64,000 bases of DNA from Odobenus rosmarus divergens (taxonomy: Eukaryota > Chordata > Mammalia > Carnivora > Odobenidae): contig NW_004451662.1 in NCBI RefSeq assembly GCF_000321225.1, positions 246,107-310,106 on the forward strand, read 5' to 3'. A program made the translations under genes and the position numbers. The notes beneath the pieces are model-generated. The model had not been told where the DNA came from. It made no database searches and saw only the letters and a list, made by a program, of their open reading frames with translations. Positions 60,691-64,000 of this stretch are shown one piece after another; within the stretch, counting starts at the first letter, position 1, and each line of letters begins with the position of its first letter.

Positions 60691-61564
60691 CCACACTCAT
60701 GAAAATCACAAAGGACAGTGAGATTTATCACTTGTTCCCAAGCTATACAGACATTTGGTAACCAATTTAACTTGAGTTTGACAAGTGTTGAGAGCAAAAT
60801 CAGTAAAATTTGACAGTGAAACCTATTACTGGGTTCAAGTTAAAATAATATTTTAGGAATAAGTAAATTTAATTGGGGGGGGACTTGACTTGCACCAAAA
60901 ATTCCGACCCCTAACTACTAGAAAATGAAAGGTAGGTTATTTTGTCATCCACGGCTATCTGTAGGATTTGCTGGTCAAAGTCAGTGTCTAGTTCTCTGGG
61001 TAGCTTTCACCATAGATGCATACTAGGATTTGTAGACACTTAGAAAAAACACATTTGGGTTCAAAAGTAGGACAAAAATTGCTCCCCGCATTAAAGCCAC
61101 ATGACAATGCAAAGAGGTGGGTCAGGGCTCTGCTGTTGAATGACTGCCCGGGGTGGACATGATGGCCCTAAGGAGGTGTGAGGGACAAATCTGGATGGAA
61201 TCAAAAGAAGAGCCAAAGAGTGGAGGGCCTTGGTGTTAGACAGATATACGGGTCCTGCAGTGTGTGTTTGAGAACTTGAGAGGAACGGCAGATCTGTTGC
61301 CTCTCTCTCAAACCAGGTCAGGTCACGTCATTGTAGTCAACAACTTGCGTGGTTGTGTGTCTGCATCACCTCATGTGTCCCCCTCACTGGGTGGCTTTGC
61401 TGCCTGTAGGAAGCAAGGCCTAGGGAGGAAAGTGAAGACTCATCCACTTGGTGCCCTGTGATTGCGGGCCAGGGTGAAAGCAATGCAGGCAGCTGAGGAC
61501 CTCTTTCCTTGCCGTTTGTGTCACCCAGGCAAGCTGTGCCCGCTCGGGGAGTGGGAGGAGGGTG

Positions 61565-61740
61565 CATGTTGAACTGACGCTCCGCAGACCCAAGTTCATA
61601 TCCGGCTTCCATCTCTTATGAGTGGCGTGCCTGTAGACATTGCTTGCACTCTCTGAGCTTCCATTTTCCCACCTGCAAGTGGAAATAGTGAATGTCGTAA
61701 CACCCAGCACGGTGTAACAGGTACAAATGAAGCAGCTGCA
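61565..61740 (+). repeat. MIR, sense
   Basis: 'cagacccaagttcatatccg', 'cactctctgagcttccattt' and 'tcccacctgcaagtggaaat' mark a diverged MIR. Confidence 0.6.
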
Positions 61741-62114
61741 AATAGGAGTCTGTGGAGACAGGACTTTGTTCATCATTGAACTCCAGTTGTTCACAAGGCC
61801 TCACTTTCTCTTGGGGGACAGGGACACCCAGGGGAGGGGGTGGCATTTCATCTTGTCAATGTTAGTCATTTCTGGTTGAGAAGTCACTCAGGGAGGGGGC
61901 CTCCCAGCTCCCACTTTCCCACATGGGAAGGACAGCACACATTTCCTTGGCGTTGGGTTCCCAGCTCTTTCTGGAGGTTTCTGTCCCTCCCTTCAGTGTT
62001 TCGGCCCTGGGCTGGGTGGGGGCTGCATGTGGCGAAGGAACAGGTGCCACACGTGAAACCTCAGCCCCTCCCCTCCCTGTCTCCGCTTGCTTTTCTCCCA
62101 GCTCTTAAAGACAC

Positions 62115-62470
62115 TTAGCACCTGCTCTAGACTGATTTTTGGCCCTTTGTCCCAAAACGTGGTGGTAGTATTTGGAGGTAGGGGCCTTTGAGGTGTAAGG
62201 AGGTTTAGATGAGGTGGGTGGGAGCCTCATGATGGGCTCCCTTAGAAGAGAAGATACCGGAGAGCTGGCTTGCTCTCTCTCCACACAAACACACAGAGGA
62301 AAGGTCCTGTGCGGACACAGCAAGAAGACACTGTAAGTCAGAAACAGAGTCCTCCCCAGAAACTGACTTTGTGAGACCTTGGTCTTAGATTTCTAGGCTC
62401 CAGAACTGTGAGAAAATAAATGCCTGTTGTTTAAGTCATGCCCGCTGTGGTATTTTGTTGCGCACCCCAA
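62115..62470 (+). mobile_element. MLT1-type LTR (ERVL-MaLR), sense
   Basis: 'ggtggtagtatttggaggta', 'ggggcctttgaggtgtaagg', 'cgtggtgtgcggacacagc'-like box at 62310, 'ccccagaaactgactttgtg', 'ccagaactgtgagaaaataa' (with AATAAA) and 'tggtattttgttg' follow the MLT1 LTR order. It has no internal retroviral sequence. Confidence 0.75.
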
Positions 62471-64000
62471 GTGAAGACACCCCCTGTCCCCTTGTGGCAA
62501 GACACTGCCCCGTGCGAGAGTTTGCCTCTCATTTCCAGGCATCCCCTGCGCTCAGCCCCCCAACTTTGGGTGATCTTGCAGGCTGAGCCTTTTTGGAATT
62601 CAAACTCAAAACTTTTTGACTCTGAGGCACCTACTTGTTGCAAGTCAGACTCTCGTGTCTAAGATGAGCTTCAGGAACTGCCCTTCTGTCTCCTTTGTAC
62701 TTTACCATCTCAATGGATGGAGGACCATGGACCAATGTGGTGTTGCCTACCACGAACGAACAATACATTGGTGACATGAGCAGATGTGAAATTGTCGAGT
62801 ATTGTGCCTGGCAAACAACGGGTACTCAGTGAACGTTTCCTGAATTCTGACGCTGAGTAACAGCTGTGAACTTGAGTGTCCTAAAAAACAAAGCTAAACC
62901 ACACTAAAACAATGGTTTTCTGCTTCTTCGTGGCTTTGACCCCTGGAGGCATGACATTCGGATCTGGAGAATGTGGGTGAGTGCAGTTGTGAAGATTCTC
63001 TGATGGGAATCTAATGGATAGTACGGTAAAATAAATAAATAAATAAATAAATCCAGTGTGGTGGTCATTGCCTTCTTGTAGAGTGACTCTCCTGGCCAGG
63101 ACTGGCAGCCCCCAGAGGCGAGGAGCTCCAGGCGTGGGAGCATGAGATATTGGATGTAAATGAGCCTTGCTACCCACACTGGGTGAATACCCTTTAGAAT
63201 GAAAGCACTGCATGGAATATGACTCAGGATACTTGTCCATTTAAAACCACTCTTCCCTTTCCTCTAGGAAAGAGATGAAAAAAAAAAAAGGAATAAAACT
63301 TGATGTTTAAGTCAAACAAGGCCGTTTCTGTACATCGCTGTAACTGGATAGCTTTGAGAAGGAGGGCGGGATCATCGCTGGCCTGGGCCTTGGAGCCAGG
63401 CTGCCGAAGAAAGAGGCAGCCTGGCCCCTCTCCCAGCTGTGGGGCTCCGGGGCTGAGGAGCCCGAGGCCCTGCATGTGACACCTCACTCTTGAGATACTC
63501 TAATTTATAGTTAACGCCTTTTAAGCAAACAAGAGGGAGAAAAAAAAAAATCTGGTTCATATTATGGCAACTTGCAATGAAGGGGAAGTCTGGGAGTTCA
63601 AAGAAAAAATGTCCCAGGAAAAGCATAGCCCGTTAAAATTCATTCTAAATGGTCAGGAAGGTAATTGAAAAGAAGGGTTTCTCAGTGCAATGTTGGCAGC
63701 CCAGTGCCCTCCCTCTGCCCCTCTTCCTCCCTCCCCCAGTCATCTCTCCCTGACACGAAGGTCATTCCAAAGAGGAACAGAATTAACACGAATGGATTAC
63801 TAAGACAGGCTAAACCGCCTGCAGAAGTAAAAACTCCAGAGCTCAGTGGACGGGATCAAGGTGAGAGGAGGAAGTGCACTCGCCTTCCAAAGCCAGAATC
63901 TTCTCTGGTTCGATTTGAGGGCCAGGGAAGCTCCCCCTGCCTTCCCACACTCACCTTTGCCATCCAAAAATACATTCCTCCCCTGCTGATCACGTGGGGC

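Larger units (their letters stand above)
42797..64000 (+). other. THSD4: Downstream THSD4 intron (left-hand part)
   Basis: From the donor to the right edge I see no further coding exon; the next expected module, the start of the spacer with its GCDD- and CGVCGG-like motifs, is not present on the + strand. Recognisable content is MIR, MER5A, L2, L1 and MLT1 relics, listed separately. Stretches without a recognised gene or named repeat are 42800-44140, 44600-49350, 51600-52670, 52900-53480, 54530-56200, 58020-60430, 60700-61560 and 62480-64000. 58000-58420 looks like an ancient interspersed repeat that I could not name. Confidence 0.7.

Overview
This is a mammalian nuclear genome window from a carnivoran. 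It carries many copies of the tRNA-derived carnivore SINE (the box reading 'cacctgggtggctcag' or its complement), with T-rich or A-rich tails and clear target-site duplications. It also carries carnivoran L1 ends. The L1 3' ends at 42101 and 51321 resemble the form I associate with arctoid carnivorans (bears, pinnipeds, mustelids) rather than dog; that placement is an inference from memory. One 50-N assembly gap (36032-36081) lies inside a SINE.

Only one protein-coding exon could be supported, on the + strand at 42654-42790. It encodes 45 complete codons of an ADAMTS-type cysteine-rich module that I recognise as THSD4 (ADAMTSL6), a secreted matrix protein that promotes fibrillin-1 microfibril assembly. 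The exon has an AG acceptor after a run of 20 T and a consensus GTAAGT donor. The rest of the window reads as its two flanking introns, at least 42.6 kb upstream and 21.2 kb downstream. The many other open frames are short, lack homology I recognise, and mostly fall in repeats or chance GC-rich sequence.

Layout: 1-166 is the 5' end of a minus-strand L1 running off the left edge, abutting a broken SINE. 300-33000 is intron with MIR, L2, hAT (MER5A-like) and L1M relics, an old LTR (29.2-29.9 kb) and scattered SINEs. 33037-34346 is a rearranged locus: a 116-bp segment with a near-perfect inverted copy about 1 kb away, interleaved with a second inverted 48-bp segment and two local tandem duplications. 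35.2-38.4 kb is a long antisense L1 with a nested, gapped SINE. 41.8-42.6 kb is a SINE plus L1 plus older L1 3' end lying directly upstream of the exon. 49.36-50.8 kb is an antisense L1 interrupted by a 159-bp partly palindromic insertion. 56.2-58.0 kb is L2-rich, and 62.1-62.47 kb is an MLT1-type LTR.

I found no operon, CRISPR array, RNA gene, intact virus or other new biological system. The most unusual structure is the interleaved inverted duplication at 33.0-34.35 kb.
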